From Symbiodinium natans (lineage: Eukaryota > Sar > Dinophyceae > Suessiales > Symbiodiniaceae), in assembly GCA_905221605.1 (NCBI GenBank), contig CAJNDS010000310.1, positions 62,001 to 126,000 on the forward strand: 64,000 bases of DNA. The letters are read 5' to 3'. Positions 19,770-30,489 of this stretch are shown here, piece by piece (position 1 is the stretch's first letter; every line of letters starts with the position of its first letter). Position numbers and translations under genes: made by a program. The notes under the pieces were generated by a model. That model searched no databases and was not told the DNA's origin. It worked only from the letters and a program-made list of their open reading frames with translations.

Positions 19770-21440
19770 CATGTGCAGGCCGTCAGCGGTAAGAACTGAG
19801 AATCAAGTTGGCCTTCGTGCGCTATTTCTGCTCACCGCCTGTCAGCTCTTTGGACAGCGGGAGCTTTTGAGCCTCAAGGTCGTTCGGCACCCGTTGCCTT
19901 CATGGCTGCTATGCCACCCCGTGCATCGCAACAAATCACAGACATACAATTGTCCTCTAAGTGGTGGCCATCTCCACAGATAAAAAATCGAGTGCACTGC
20001 AGTTTCGGGGCAGTGCTAAGGCTGCTAGAGCTGCTCAAGCTGAGCTGCTAAAGATGCTAAAGCCTCTCAAAGATTCTCAAAGATCTGAAGGCCTCTGCCC
20101 TTGCTCCGCCGGCCACGTACCAGGGTATCCTCATCTTCTGCGGCGCCGTGTTGCGTGTTGCGCACCTGTGCTGGGGCGCATGCTCCGCAAGCAGGGCAAG
20201 CTTCGCCTGGGCGTCAGCTTTCGGTTTCTTCCATATGGCGAAGGGAAATCTCAAGTGACTCAAGTGGTGTCATGAGTCGACCATAGTCTTGTCGACCTAA
20301 CCCAAAATCACATGGAACCATTGCCCACAGCACACCCACGCGTCCACACGAGTACTGCAGATCGGTTTGCCATACGCTCATCTCAGGCCACGCTACGAGA
20401 CCCAATGTACTTACTTCTCACCGATCTTTACATGTGCTTGTGATCTCAGCGCTTCAAAGTCAAAAAAAAATCATCTCAGGCCATGTCGGCCAACGCCAGC
20501 AGCCGACATGCACAAGGCAGGTGGGTCGAGGTTTTGAGGAGCCTCGGGATGCTGGAGTCAACGGATCATCAGCCCACGGGGCACAGCCAACGCTACAGGC
20601 ATGCAGCTACGAAGCGTGCGACTTTTCTTCTCATCGCACCAGGAAGTCTCACCAGACTCCTAACGGTGAGGTGCATGCTGAGCATCAACAGAGACTTGGA
20701 TTCTGTCACCCGCAATTGAAAACGTCCAAGACCAATGAAGCACGTATGAAGCAGTCGAATGAAGCAAATGGACTAACACGTCATGGCCCTGATGTTCAAA
20801 CCAAAGATCTAACGCTCTCACTCGACCTCGTCCTCAGCGAATGTTGATGTGGGACGTTCGAGAACTTCTCAGGAGCCTCGTGAGCGAGCAAGGGAGAGAA
20901 TTGACAAAGCAACCCACCGTATCTTACGCAACTGCAGCAGCCAAGCCCGCCCAGAATGGCCAGAGACTTCCAAGCTTAACGAAGTGGCTCTGGTCTGAAG
21001 TCTGTGAAGCCCACAATGGACTGTCTAGATAACAAGGTCTACTGGACAAAAAGGCTTACTACCTTTTCCGGAGGTCGTGACACTGTGCTTGGAATTTGCA
21101 ACAACTCTGCTTCACCAGCTGCTGCACTTTGACATGCAGCGTCTTGAGATGCCAGTCTCGCACCGTTTTTCTCCCACCTCTAAGTTTCATGCGGAAGCAG
21201 GCAAGGAGTCGGGTCGACGCTTGCCAGTGTTGAAGCTGGCACTACAATCCGCCCTACTTACAATTCCTTCGGCTACTGCGCAACATGAAGGACCGAAATC
21301 TGCAGCCTCCGCACGGGCCCTACAGCGCCGAAACATCAAACCCTACATGTGATGACGTGCCTTTGGCAACCATCGTCCAGGGGATTCGTGAGACATGGCG
21401 TAGCTCATGTAGCTACGACTCTGCGACTCTGGTACAGGTA
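19770..21440. other. Presumed intergenic region between the two channel genes
   Basis: This region separates the 5' side of the Piezo-type gene from the 3' end of the voltage-gated channel gene. Weak frames exist on both strands: minus about 20060-20240 has KKPKADAQAKLALLAEHAPQ, and plus about 20841-21032 has VRELLRSLVSEQGRELTKQP. None can be supported as a gene. Promoter, 5' and 3' untranslated sequences would be expected here; no TATA-type motif was identified. Confidence 0.4.
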
Positions 21441-21442
21441 CT

Positions 21443-22731
21443 CTACGTACTTATCGCGACCAGGTCTCCACCAGCTCTCCACCCGCAAGACCGGAACTCT
21501 TCGCTTGCATCTTGCCGGGTTTGCCCCGCCATGCTGTTGGACAGGGACACAATGTGGGAGTTTGTGCGAACCTGCGATTTGAACATTTTATCCAACTTGT
21601 CCTCGAGTTTGTCCGCTTGCTGCTTGAGCGCGAACAAATCTACAGACCTTGCTGCGCCATGCAGCTGCAGACACCTCTCAGCAAACTCCTCGTAGCTGAT
21701 CAGGTGATCTCCGTCTGCATCAAGGCTGTCAAAGAGAGTCCAGGCATCAACTGCACTAACTTCAATGGCCGCAAAGAAGGCCACCATATCTTCGTCTTGA
21801 AACATCTGCTCGAATTCGGTAATGGTGATCTGCCCAAGCCCTGTTGTGTCGAGCTTTCTCCAGAGAGTTTCCACAAGCTTTTTGAACGCATGCACATGAT
21901 GCATGAGTGTCTCATGATCTCGCTCCCTGGTCTTTATGGCAGAGTTCACGAATACACCGGTGATTACGTTCAACAATGCAAAATCACCAAAAGCCACGTA
22001 GATATGAAACAGCTGAACCCACACCACGCCCAATGGCATGAGCGCATCCGCCGCATCGATCCAATCAAAACCTGCCAAGAGTGTCCTAAACAGAGTTGTG
22101 GAAGAGTCATAGACTCCACCAAAATAGTGTTGAAGCTTTTCGAGATTCTCGAGTGCGCCGTCGTCTGCTCCATCCATGTGCTGCAAGACCGCGTCCGTGA
22201 ATAGGATTCCAAAGCTGTAAATCACAAGAAGGAGAAGAACCATGGCCCACACAAGCTGGCGAACCGTGTCAAGCACCGAGATGACGAGCTCCCGAAAGGC
22301 GCTGATGAAACGGACGAGCCTCACGGACCGGATCACTTGAAGCACCCTGGTGACTCTGAATACGCGAATGACACGGAAGTTGCTGTTGGAAGTGCCGGCG
22401 CCCACGGTTTGCAACTGAACAAAGTCTACGGCAAGCTCGATCCAGGCCGGAAAGACAATACACAAATCAAGCCAGTTCCATGCGAAGTCAGGCCCACACA
22501 AGAAGCCCCGAGGCCCCAGTGCAACCACTCGCACGACCATCTCCAAGGAAAATAGAATGGCGTAGCAAAAGTGGCCCAGCAGGAACCATCTTGCCGTCGA
22601 GCCATCCGCGTCATGAACACTGACTTCAAGCTGTAGTCCGAGAAACATGGAATTTGAGATGATCACGAGAGCTACAGCCACATTGAAAGCAATAGATTTG
22701 GACACAACTTCGGCCCAGCGCTGGCCTGAGC
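21443..22731 (-). CDS. One-domain voltage-gated cation channel with EF-hands, main exon
   Basis: Membrane ion channel of the six-helix voltage-gated (Na/Ca-type) superfamily. The minus frame of about 430 codons shows S1 (AVALVIISNSMFLGLQLEVS), S2 (FCYAILFSLEMVVRVVALGP), S3 (AWNWLDLCIVFPAWIELAVD), and S4 with regularly spaced arginines (RVIRVFRVTRVLQVIRSVRL). S5 (VWAMVLLLLVIYSFGILFTD), a pore loop (TLFRTLLAGFDWIDAADAL) and S6 (FGDFALLNVITGVFVNSAI) follow. Two EF-hand loops come next, DTTGLGQITITE and DADGDHLISYEE, then a short coiled coil. There is one domain, so four subunits would be needed. The likely ion is Na+ or Ca2+; selectivity cannot be settled from sequence. The 5' join is to the exon at 22.9-23.3 kb. 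Confidence 0.95.
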
Positions 22732-22773
22732 GCACAGATGTGCAAAGGACTCATACAGCCTAGAGCCTATCTG

Positions 22774-22869
22774 TCACGACAGCACACACACACAATGCAT
22801 CGCAATGACGAACAAACAAACAAACACATCCGTTCCGCAAATTGCAGGCAAGATACAGGCTTGTAGTAT
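22774..22869 (-). other. Probable intron of the channel gene
   Basis: Sequence between the two channel exons: it contains (CAAA)n and (CA)n short repeats and in the minus direction reads as a hydrophobic Cys/Val stretch that is not expected in front of S1. Treated as intron. Confidence 0.55.
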
Positions 22870-23325
22870 CATGGCCGACCGTCGCTGATCAGAATGCAGG
22901 GCAACATTTGCCGAATGGTTTCTCTTCAGGGTTTCCACACGGTAGCCTTCTTCCTTCGCCTCTACGTAGTCATGGATCGCCTTTCGGCGCCCTTTCACTG
23001 GCGTTACCTGCCCCGAACCTCTCAGCGGCGTGGCATACCCTGAGCCTTTGACCGGCGTCGCCTGCCCTGAAGCAGCTGAAGCATCTGGCTGTGCGTTTTG
23101 CTCATCGGGTTCCTGCGGAGGAATAGCAAAGTAAGTTTCACTGTGCAAAGGCACAGAACTGTCCGCAGAGTCAGACGTGAGGGTGTCGACACTGTTGGTA
23201 AAGTCCACTCCCGGAACCTCTCTGGCCCTCGCATCCAAGAATTGCTCTACTCGGAGAGTGAGCTCATTGAAGCGACTTAAAACTTCTTCATGTTGGCTCT
23301 TTAGCAACGCGGACAAATCGGCCAT
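22870..23325 (-). CDS. Voltage-gated cation channel, N-terminal exon
   Basis: The frame starts at ATG 23325 (MADLSALLKSQHEEVLSRFN), a coiled-coil-like cytoplasmic N terminus. A Ser/Asp-rich segment follows, then three near-repeats of a GSGYATPLRG / GSGQVTPVKG motif and a charged stretch (RRKAIHDYVEAKEEGYRVET). The last coding residues are about NHSANVALHSDQ, after which the frame runs into a hydrophobic, repeat-like piece that is probably intron. A splice to GCTCAG|GC near 22727 would lead into QRWAEVVSKSIAF of the main exon in frame if the donor follows CAG C (GA-type) near 22890; the exact donor is uncertain. Acidic N termini of this kind are common in protist channels. Confidence 0.82.
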
Positions 23326-23441
23326 GGCAAAGGAGCACGGCACATGCAGATCACTCAAAATACTTTACTTGCATCGAAGGCTACAGTCTGCACAGGGCAA
23401 GTCCTCATTAGGTAAGTCTTGTATTACTGTATGTCTTGCAG

Positions 23442-24212
23442 TCACAGTGCATTCACTGATCCAGGAGTTGACGAAGGTAGCGGAGCCGAGCTAGCAACTG
23501 GATTCGCCTCACGCCTAACCGCCCGCAAGATCCCGCAAGTCATGCCCATCAGCTTCCCAAAGCGGGCGCCTGCATACAGGAACTGCAGACATGCCAGCTG
23601 ACACTCAGTTTGCCTCGGTTCATACTTCAATTGTCAGTACCAAAACATCAAGGGAAACTTCAGTTCAAGGCAAACACAGGCTCTTCCAGTGTGGCCGAGT
23701 CACTCTCAAAGAAGCTGTGCAAGTGCACATGGCTTGCGCCGCACGCCGCAGAAATGAATTCCAGAGCCAGGAGCAGGTCCCGCGAACATCGGCTTATGTG
23801 ATCTGGCCTGCCCTCAAGAACACATAGAACAAAACATCCGCTTATCGGCACTGTGCCGCAGACACGCATCTTGCAGAGCCTACCCCCTGCCATGACAGCA
23901 CCATGTAGAAAGCACGAGAAGACAGTCGGTCCTAACCTTCGCGTGCTTCCGACTGCTGATTTGCTTCGGGCAGCAATCCACAAGTGAGTTGGCAGTTCCA
24001 CTTGCTGCTTGGGCTACGGCGCATCAGCCCGTCGAATGAAAGACTGGCAAGTGCAAAATGAAGAGGTGCAGAACGGTGTGCAACTCAGCAACGCTACTAC
24101 CTCGACTTGCCTGCAGAACGGACGCCTGCACATTGCCTTTGTCAGAGCAGCGAAGGTCTACCTCGGAAGACAGCGACCAGGATAAACATGCCGCTTCGCT
24201 TATGAAGGCCAT
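23442..24212 (-). CDS. Unassigned gene, 3' exons
   Basis: Three minus-strand pieces look coding. About 23665-23830 encodes GRPDHISRCSRDLLLALEFI followed by SAACGASHVHLHSFFESDSA. About 24030-24212 encodes MAFISEAACLSWSLSSEVDL followed by QASRGSSVAELHTVLHLFIL. About 23460-23600 encodes QLACLQFLYAGARFGKLMGM. They lie immediately upstream of the channel gene in the same direction and may be the end of the gene that starts at about 27.67 kb. I do not recognise a family. Confidence 0.4.
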
Positions 24213-24289
24213 TTCAGGGCTCTTCGCCTCAAGCCCAAAGTTTCGCCGGCCCGTCTATGCCATTTCTCAGGTGAGGTAAGATGTGAACC

Positions 24290-25000
24290 TTCAAATCGCG
24301 CGATTCTTAACATTTTGGCTTCAAGTGTCGTTATCCCATTATTGAAGAGAGGCCCAAAAGCAAGTCCTGACTGGGGCAGCCCAGGTCCGGACCCTCTTTA
24401 GTGGCTCGTTTCATGTGTTTAGCCCTACTCATCCTTTCCCCTTCGTGCAAGCACGGTCGAGTTTGCAAATCCCGGTCATGATCTCTTAATCTCGCCAGGG
24501 CTGCGGGAGCCAATCACTTCAAATCCCGCATTCCCTTCAAGTCCTCCTCAGAATCATTGCCAGATCCATTCCAATCCTTTCTTTCATCCTTGTGCTCAGC
24601 TCTCCCTTGCAGAACAAAGAATTAGAAAAGGGAGCTGCAGTCCAAGCCCACGCGGCTGGACTTGGGCTAGTGGCTGTCAAGACATGCTGCCAGCAGAGGT
24701 AACTTCAGGCGGCAGGGACCATGCTTGCACTTTGCGCTATGCTTCTGCTAAATACCAACCGCAAGAACTGTCATAAAGGCCCGATGATTTTCAGATGAGC
24801 GCAGCGGCGACACATTTCCAGCACCATTTCGTCATTGCAGAACGTCCCTTATTGAGTAGCAAGCGGAAAAATGCAGAGCTTTGCTGCACGGCAAGCTCAT
24901 GAGATGTGGCAGGACCACAAACATACGCCGAAAGATGGCCCGATTCCAGGCATCACGGAATGCCGTCCGTTTGCATCAGCTGTCTCTACCAACCTAGCAA
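24290..25000. other. No supported gene
   Basis: Mostly short frames of poor quality on both strands; probably intron of the unassigned minus-strand gene. A spliced-leader-like word, CATTTTGGCTTCAAG, on the plus strand near 24311 is noted but not called. Confidence 0.4.
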
Positions 25001-25009
25001 AGCAACATG

Positions 25010-25288
25010 TCACCTCAAATCGAAGCACAGATCCTCTTGCAGGCCTCTGCCAGGTGTGGTGGAACCCGTCTCGCGTCGCAAAGCTCTTCGGCGCGGCCTT
25101 GTCCTCGCGAGCGTTTTGAAACGCAACTCTCTGGCAATCGTGAGAATCGCAGAGGGCAAGATTAGTCCTCCGAGAAATGCAGGGAGCATGCACTGCTCCA
25201 ATCCGGCATGCTTCTGCAACCCACCCACAAAATCTTCGCCGAGTATGCAGATCTTTCGCTGCCTCAGGTAGTGCACGAAGCTTTCCAT
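25010..25288 (-). CDS. Unassigned gene, internal exon
   Basis: The minus frame encodes MESFVHYLRQRKICILGEDF, GGLQKHAGLEQCMLPAFLGG and LILPSAILTIARELRFKTLA. A hydrophobic helix lies between charged segments. Composition is convincing for coding, but no family is recognised. An alternative minus frame over the same bases is Arg/Cys-rich and less plausible. Confidence 0.45.
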   Translation of the reverse strand: MESFVHYLRQRKICILGEDFVGGLQKHAGLEQCMLPAFLGGLILPSAILTIARELRFKTLARTRPRRRALRRETGSTTPGRGLQEDLCFDLR

Positions 25289-25599
25289 GCTCGTAAACAG
25301 CCCTCTGTAACACTTTAGGTGGGAACATGTTTTATCATGCTTAGCTTGGGCGAGGCTCCAGTGTCACTTCAAGCAGGGACTTGACTGCTTCCACCAGAGA
25401 GGAAGAATTGTTGAGGCTTGAGGACCCTTCGGGCGTTTCTCCTCAGGTGTTCGCTACTTTGGGGAGTTCGGCGCCTGGGACCCCGGCATGGCCGGCGTCA
25501 GGTGGCTTTGTGCCAGGCCCCAGAGTTTGGCGAATATGTATGGAGCACGGATGATGGTCACCGAAACGTTCACCTTGCTACAGGGTCATGCACAGCCAA

Positions 25600-25872
25600 A
25601 GGCAGACGGGCTGCGTTGCTAAGCCCCGACAGCAAAGGAGCCGCAAACTCTGACACACTTGCTCTTTGCCCTTCTGCTTCTCTCTTTGTAGGGCACCTCC
25701 GGGAAGTTGTTCTTCCCGGTGGAACTTGGATGCGCACAGAAACATGTGGAGCTGTGGGTTCTTCATCATGTACAAGATCATGAGACACAGTGTCAAGCTT
25801 CTTTCTGGCCGGGGGCATGATTTGCTTAATCATAGCACGGTGACGAAGAGCTTGTAACCCCAGACCTGTCAA
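25600..25872 (-). CDS. Unassigned gene, internal exon
   Basis: About 25690-25872 encodes LQALRHRAMIKQIMPPARKK followed by LDTVSHDLVHDEEPTAPHVS and VRIQVPPGRTTSRRCP. The segment is basic then acidic with good codon-level composition. It stands in line with the other minus-strand exons between 23.4 and 27.7 kb. Function unknown. Confidence 0.45.
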
Positions 25873-26106
25873 CTTGCTTTCTCCAACACATTCTGCGACC
25901 GCATGCCCCGCAGTAAGCTACTACATGAAGACTGTTTAGAATGCGTCGAATTTAAGCCACACTTTGACTAAGCTATGGTGAGTGGTGAGGCAAAACAAGC
26001 AACAGTCAAGCCGGTACTGAGGCGGCTCGGTAGCACAAAGCTAGCGCCATCAAAGCCCAAAGCTCCAAAACCGTGAGCTGTGAAGTTCCAGCTCTTTCAA
26101 GCTTTT

Positions 26107-26742
26107 TCACGCAAAACCTCCTTTCGAGCTGTGCATGAAAGAAGCTGTGCTTACTATCTGACGGGAACAAACCATGTGAGCGTCATCTAGATTCCGTCTG
26201 ACTAGTTCAATCGGCAAGCTGGTGGCAAATCTCGCTGACATCACAGAACAGAACCTGAACATGAGATTACATAAGCATAACCATAACATAACTTGCAGCA
26301 ATATCTAGAATCTGGGATCAAGATGTGCTTCTGGCCTTTGGCGTCGATGAGAAGCCGTGCCTGGACAAGCTGCTTTCGACCTCAGAGCAGCCAGCAGATT
26401 GACAGAATCTGATGGATCTCAGGGACCGACTGCTCTTAGTTGACGTTTCCGCTTGTAGCATTCGGTCCGTCTGATTTCTCCACGCAATATTGAGTTTGCC
26501 TTTTGTCCAGTCTGCTCGAACGAGTCAGGCCAAGAAGAAGCGACAACCTCAATCCGGTGCACTTTGCCGCAGACTGACAAATAGATCAAATAGGTCGATA
26601 GGGCGACAGCTGCTTCCAGTCTTCTTGCAATCAAGATGCAACGCCTGGCGTTCTGCATGGGTGGACCGGTCATGCTCTGCACGAACCTGGGCAGACAAGT
26701 CGACTGCTCTCTCACGCACTTGGCCAATACAAGGGCTCGCAT
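26107..26742 (-). CDS. Unassigned gene, internal exons
   Basis: About 26425-26600 encodes CGKVHRIEVVASSWPDSFEQ followed by TGQKANSILRGEIRRTECYK. About 26660-26742 encodes ALVLAKCVREQSTCLPRFVQ. About 26165-26245, after an acceptor-like GTCAG|CG, encodes RFATSLPIELVRRNLDDAHM. All read minus with plausible composition. They probably belong to the gene that begins near 27668. No motif identifies the protein. Confidence 0.4.
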
Positions 26743-27338
26743 GCACCATCATGCACTATGGTAGTGTAGGCACAGACATGTGGCAGTCCGACTCCCTGGA
26801 ATAGTTTCTGTCGTGGTTTGATTGATGGTGAAGCAGCCGCCAAAGCATCCCAAATCGATGCGATTGCTGATGAATACACTTGTGCCTTGCCTTCAACCCC
26901 TCACACTATTCAATCTTCTAGTGCCACTTGGTGCCATGTTGCTGGCGGCAGCAGCGCCAGGCCCCTGCCCCTTCCCCTTCTGTCACTGTGACCGATGCTG
27001 CGCGAGAAGGTCCCCTGCACTGAGAGCTGCCAAACGTCTCGAGCACAAAGCTACCATGCGCAATCTGCTCCATCACGAATCTGCCTCCTTGGAAGCAAAC
27101 CAAGCGCTTGCCCATGCTGTCAGCGACTTCCTCGGCAAGGCATGTCTTATGGCAGTGCAATGCAGGTATATGTACCTGTACTGACTCCTACCATCTCCTG
27201 CCTCTCAGCCAAGCAGAGCCGACACAATGGGAGTAGCAGAGGAAGCTGATTCATCCAAGCATCGCTCCCAAAGCTAGCAGCCCCCTTGCCGCGCGGGTCT
27301 CCCTCCTGGTTTCCCTTCGCGCAGTCCCCAGCCAGTGA

Positions 27339-27668
27339 TCATCTCCCAGAAGATGGAAGTCCTTCACTCAAGTGCAGCTTCACAGAACCTGATGAGTTCG
27401 CGGTTCCAACTCTTTTCAACAGCAGGAACGGAGGTGTTTGCTCCGACCGCGTGCTCGACGCCTCCAGCACGCGCCTCGTGTGAACACTCCTGAGCCAGAC
27501 AGCTTCTTTCTCCTGCTTACAAGCAATCTTCGGGAATGTCAAGGACAAAGGACATCTGTAGGCACACGACCCCAGATTTGGCAGCCAGGAAAGTGGCATC
27601 GCATCGAAGCCGAACCGTCCAGACAGGCCGCGCTTCGCTGAGGCTGCGATCGAGGCAAAGGCTGCCAT
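27339..27668 (-). CDS. Unassigned gene, probable first exon(s)
   Basis: A minus-strand ATG at 27668 opens MAAFASIAASAKRGLSGRFG, then FDAMPLSWLPNLGSCAYRCP. An Ala/Ser/Arg-rich, acid-poor start like this could be an organelle-targeting or other N-terminal leader. A second piece (about 27340-27480) encodes EASSTRSEQTPPFLLLKRVG. The start lies only about 42 bases from the stop of the PPR gene upstream, a very tight spacing. I infer this is the 5' end of the gene whose exons continue to about 23.4 kb. Confidence 0.42.
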   Translation of the reverse strand: MAAFASIAASAKRGLSGRFGFDAMPLSWLPNLGSCAYRCPLSLTFPKIACKQEKEAVWLRSVHTRRVLEASSTRSEQTPPFLLLKRVGTANSSGSVKLHLSEGLPSSGR

Positions 27669-27709
27669 GATCTGAAGGGACTCTAGGATTCTAAGGGGCT
27701 GAGCGCACT

Positions 27710-28262
27710 TTAATGACCCAGGAGCTGCACCTCAGTCTTGGGCCTTGCCTCGCCCTGGCAAGCATCCAAGCACTCGAGCGTATCCATTGCCACAGCAGCC
27801 ATGGCCAAGTCCTGCAGGATGCCCCTCGAGAGGAACAAGCAGTAAGACCCGATTTTAGGCAGCAAAAGAATCAGACTGCGCGTCTCCAGAGTGGCAATGC
27901 CTGGCCTTCCATATCTCCCAGTATTACTTGAGACGAAGAGCAAAACGGAAATGAACACTATACACATCTCTCGCATCGGGGGCGGGCGTTTGTTGCTGTG
28001 TGGTTGCCAGTGTGCACTCGCCAAGCACGTTCCGTCCTTCTTCAGAGCAACCTGCTGCGAATCCCTGCTGCTTCGCAGGGTCCCCCTCACGCGCTGAAGC
28101 TGTGCCCATGTGCTGCAGAGCGTGCGCTGCGGCAGTGCCACTGCCCACAAAGCCGCAGGTTTCGATTCTAAGGCTTCCAAAGCATTGGCACAAAGAGCTG
28201 CGTCGGGTTCAACAGCTTGTTGCTCCATCCGCAGGAACATCTGCATGACGAGCGCCCAGTCA
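27710..28262 (-). CDS. PPR protein, C-terminal exons
   Basis: An exon near 28262-28130 encodes DWALVMQMFLRMEQQAVEPD followed by AALCANALEALESKPAALWA, which fits the helix-turn-helix pattern of a pentatricopeptide repeat (VEPD, then AxxCANALEAL). The last exon, about 27713-27900, encodes GILQDLAMAAVAMDTLECLD and ends ...VQLLGH at a stop near 27710. PPR proteins bind organellar RNA and guide its processing, editing or translation in plastid or mitochondrion. The piece between the two exons is probably intron. Confidence 0.75.
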
Positions 28263-28659
28263 CTGGGGCTCAGGGCACAGCACGCCTCGGCGCGCGACGT
28301 GAGATCATTTGAGATCTGGCTGTGCGCAACGAGTATCGATAAGTCTCAGTACACTTCCACGCGGCACAAGGTGGTTCAGCCTTCTCTATCGTCAAGCGGC
28401 CGCACCAAAGGCAGCCACATCTGTGGGAACTTGCACCTCACTGCCAGCTTGGCATTGTGCAGAAAAACCTTCATTTTTCAGATTTCGTGCCAGACCAGAC
28501 TCGCCAAATTCCTGCTACTTCCTGTCGGCGAATTCCGAATTGGCTCATTCCTAATCGGCTAATTCCTAGTCCTAGTCGCCTAATTCTTATTCCAAATTCT
28601 TATTCCCTAGTTCCTAAAGGCAAAGGCTCAGCTGTCGATCGATCGGGTGAATCAAGTCG

Positions 28660-28960
28660 ACACTTTCAAGCACAGACTGCCCACGCTTCCCGCACCTCCA
28701 TGGATTCCAGTAGAGCCCAGGCTTCGTGGCCACGCCCAGCTTTTGAGCATGCAGCAATGGCTGCGCTACCTCGTGAAACACCAGTGAGCAGCATGGACTG
28801 TTACTGGATGCTACTACTGCGATACTGCATGCGAGCCGGAATGCAGGTCACAGAGTTGGGGGCCACCTCTTCACTTCTCATGGCCGCCAGCAGAGACAGT
28901 GCAGCTACCCACATGCTGCACTTCTCCTTGGAGCGCATCCGAGCCAAACTCCACACATCT
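28660..28960 (-). CDS. PPR protein, two PPR-motif exons
   Basis: The upstream exon encodes CSMWVAALSLLAAMRSEEVA followed by PNSVT, and the downstream one SAAIAACSKAGRGHEAWALL followed by ESMEV. Together they give the canonical PPR order: WxxALxLLxxMxxxxVxPNxVTC, then xAAIxACxKxGxxxxAxxLLxxM. The intron between them appears to use a GC donor (GTGACCT|GCATTCC) and the acceptor CACGAG|GTAGC. Joining there restores TGT (Cys) and keeps the frame. This is one of the clearest non-GT introns in the window. Confidence 0.85.
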
Positions 28961-29182
28961 CCCCCGTAGATGCTGCATTGTCATTCCAGGTCTGAGCGGC
29001 GCAGGCGCTCACCGCTGCGCTGAAGCCACGGACCCCAGGCCACAAGCTCGCGCCACTCATGGTGCCAAGAAGCTGGCAGGCTGTCTTCCATTGGAGGCCT
29101 TTTCAGGGCCCTGCTCGCTGTCGCTCTCTTCTTCTGCGCAGCGCAAAGCCCTCTCGAAAGGCGACCCCAGTCGCTCTCAGCT

Positions 29183-29183
<1 letters not shown>

Positions 29184-29221
<38 letters not shown>

Positions 29222-29399
29222 TTCTTTGTTTTCTTCCCTGTTTTCGAACATCATCTCTTCTTCTTCTTATTCTTCTTCTTCTTCTTCTTCTTCTTCTTCT
29301 TCTTCTTCTTCTTCTTCTTCTTCTTCTTCTTCTTCTTCTTCTTCTTCTTCTTCTTCTTCTTCTTCTTCTTCTTCTTCTTCTTCTTCTTCTTCTTCTTGC
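29184..29399. repeat. (CT)n and (TTC)n microsatellites
   Basis: A CT dinucleotide run at about 29188-29219 is followed by an almost pure TTC/CTT triplet tract from about 29256 to 29398. They lie in an intron of the minus-strand PPR gene, where the transcript would read (GAA)n. Poly-Ser, poly-Leu and poly-Arg frames over it are artefacts. Confidence 0.97.
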
Positions 29400-29849
29400 T
29401 GTGTTAGTCGTGGGTTCGGGGCTTGACAAGAGCCTCCCTATCCCTCAGGCGTCCAGGCGCTCTGGTCAGTCACTCTATCATTCGCTCTTCCACTCACTCG
29501 AGCTTCTCTTGGCTTCTTTACGTTGTCTGGCCGTGCCTTTCTCGCAAGCACTGATCGCAGCATGGAAGCTCCGACAATCTGCAAGGCTGTTCTCAAGCAG
29601 ATGGGACAGGAGCGCCTGAGCTTCAGGTTAAGACGTGTTCATCTTGCTGACTCCTCTTGACTCCCCTCCACTCAGAAGCTCACCAGACTTTGGCGCCACA
29701 TTCCACCACAGCGCTCAAGGGCACCTCTGGAACACGTGGGGTGGTCTGTAGTAAGGCCGCAAGGCGTCAAAATTGTAACAAGATCCATGGATATCCATGG
29801 AATCTGCTTGTATGTTGATGCCGTGGTGCTAATGACGACACTGAAGCCT

Positions 29850-30310
29850 GGCGTGGTTACAGCGGCGCCTGGCATGGACATCTGTGGTGAGTACGGGGTA
29901 GACACCGCATCCAGGGCCTGCTGCCTCTGCCTACAAGCTCCCACAAGGTCGCGAGAGCATGCTGCCATCGCCGGGAGCGGCAAAGCACATTGAGCAGCGA
30001 GTTGCAGCTCTGCCTTGGCAACGATTTTATCGAACGCCCACCGGTGCAACTGGCCAAAGCATGTTCAAAGATGTTAAAAGGCAACTTTAGGACACGTTGG
30101 GGTCGTTGGAACCAGCGGCTCGTCCGGGCACAATTCCTCGTCCTCATCCAGCTCTGTAAAGACAGCTAAAGCTGCTGTCCAGCAAGCCCCCTTGGCACAT
30201 GCATTGATCGCTGAGTTGTAGCTGATGAGGTCGGGATCTGGGAGCCTCTTGTCATCCACAGCCGGATGTTGCATCTTCGCCTTGGGGCACACCAGCTCCA
30301 CCCTTCGCAC
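29850..30310 (-). CDS. PPR protein, internal PPR-motif exons
   Basis: About 30150-30270 encodes LPDPDLISYNSAINACAKGA followed by CWTAALAVFTELDEDEELCP, a textbook PPR (PDxxSYNxxINACxKxxxWxxALxxFxEL). About 29900-30000, in another frame, encodes SLPRQSCNSLLNVLCRSRRW followed by QHALATLWELV, another PPR. The change of frame between them implies an intron at about 30030-30110. Continues the motif array of the same gene. Confidence 0.85.
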
Positions 30311-30489
30311 GTTTTGCTTTTTGGTTGTTGCTCCATTACGCTCCTATTTCAAAGCAGAGCGTCAAAAACGTGAAGCGCGCTCTGCCACTCAGAACCCTTT
30401 GTCCATGCACCAAGCATTGTGTTCCAGGTGATGACATCCGGTGTCAACTGCATCGCATCCTGTCAACCAGCTTCCTCAAGCAAGCTCGA

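Noticed and set aside
29059-29619. Plus-strand poly-Leu/poly-Ser and minus-strand poly-Arg frames
   Set aside because: Produced entirely by the (TTC)n and (CT)n tract; flanks lack coding signal, and minus-strand PPR exons surround it.
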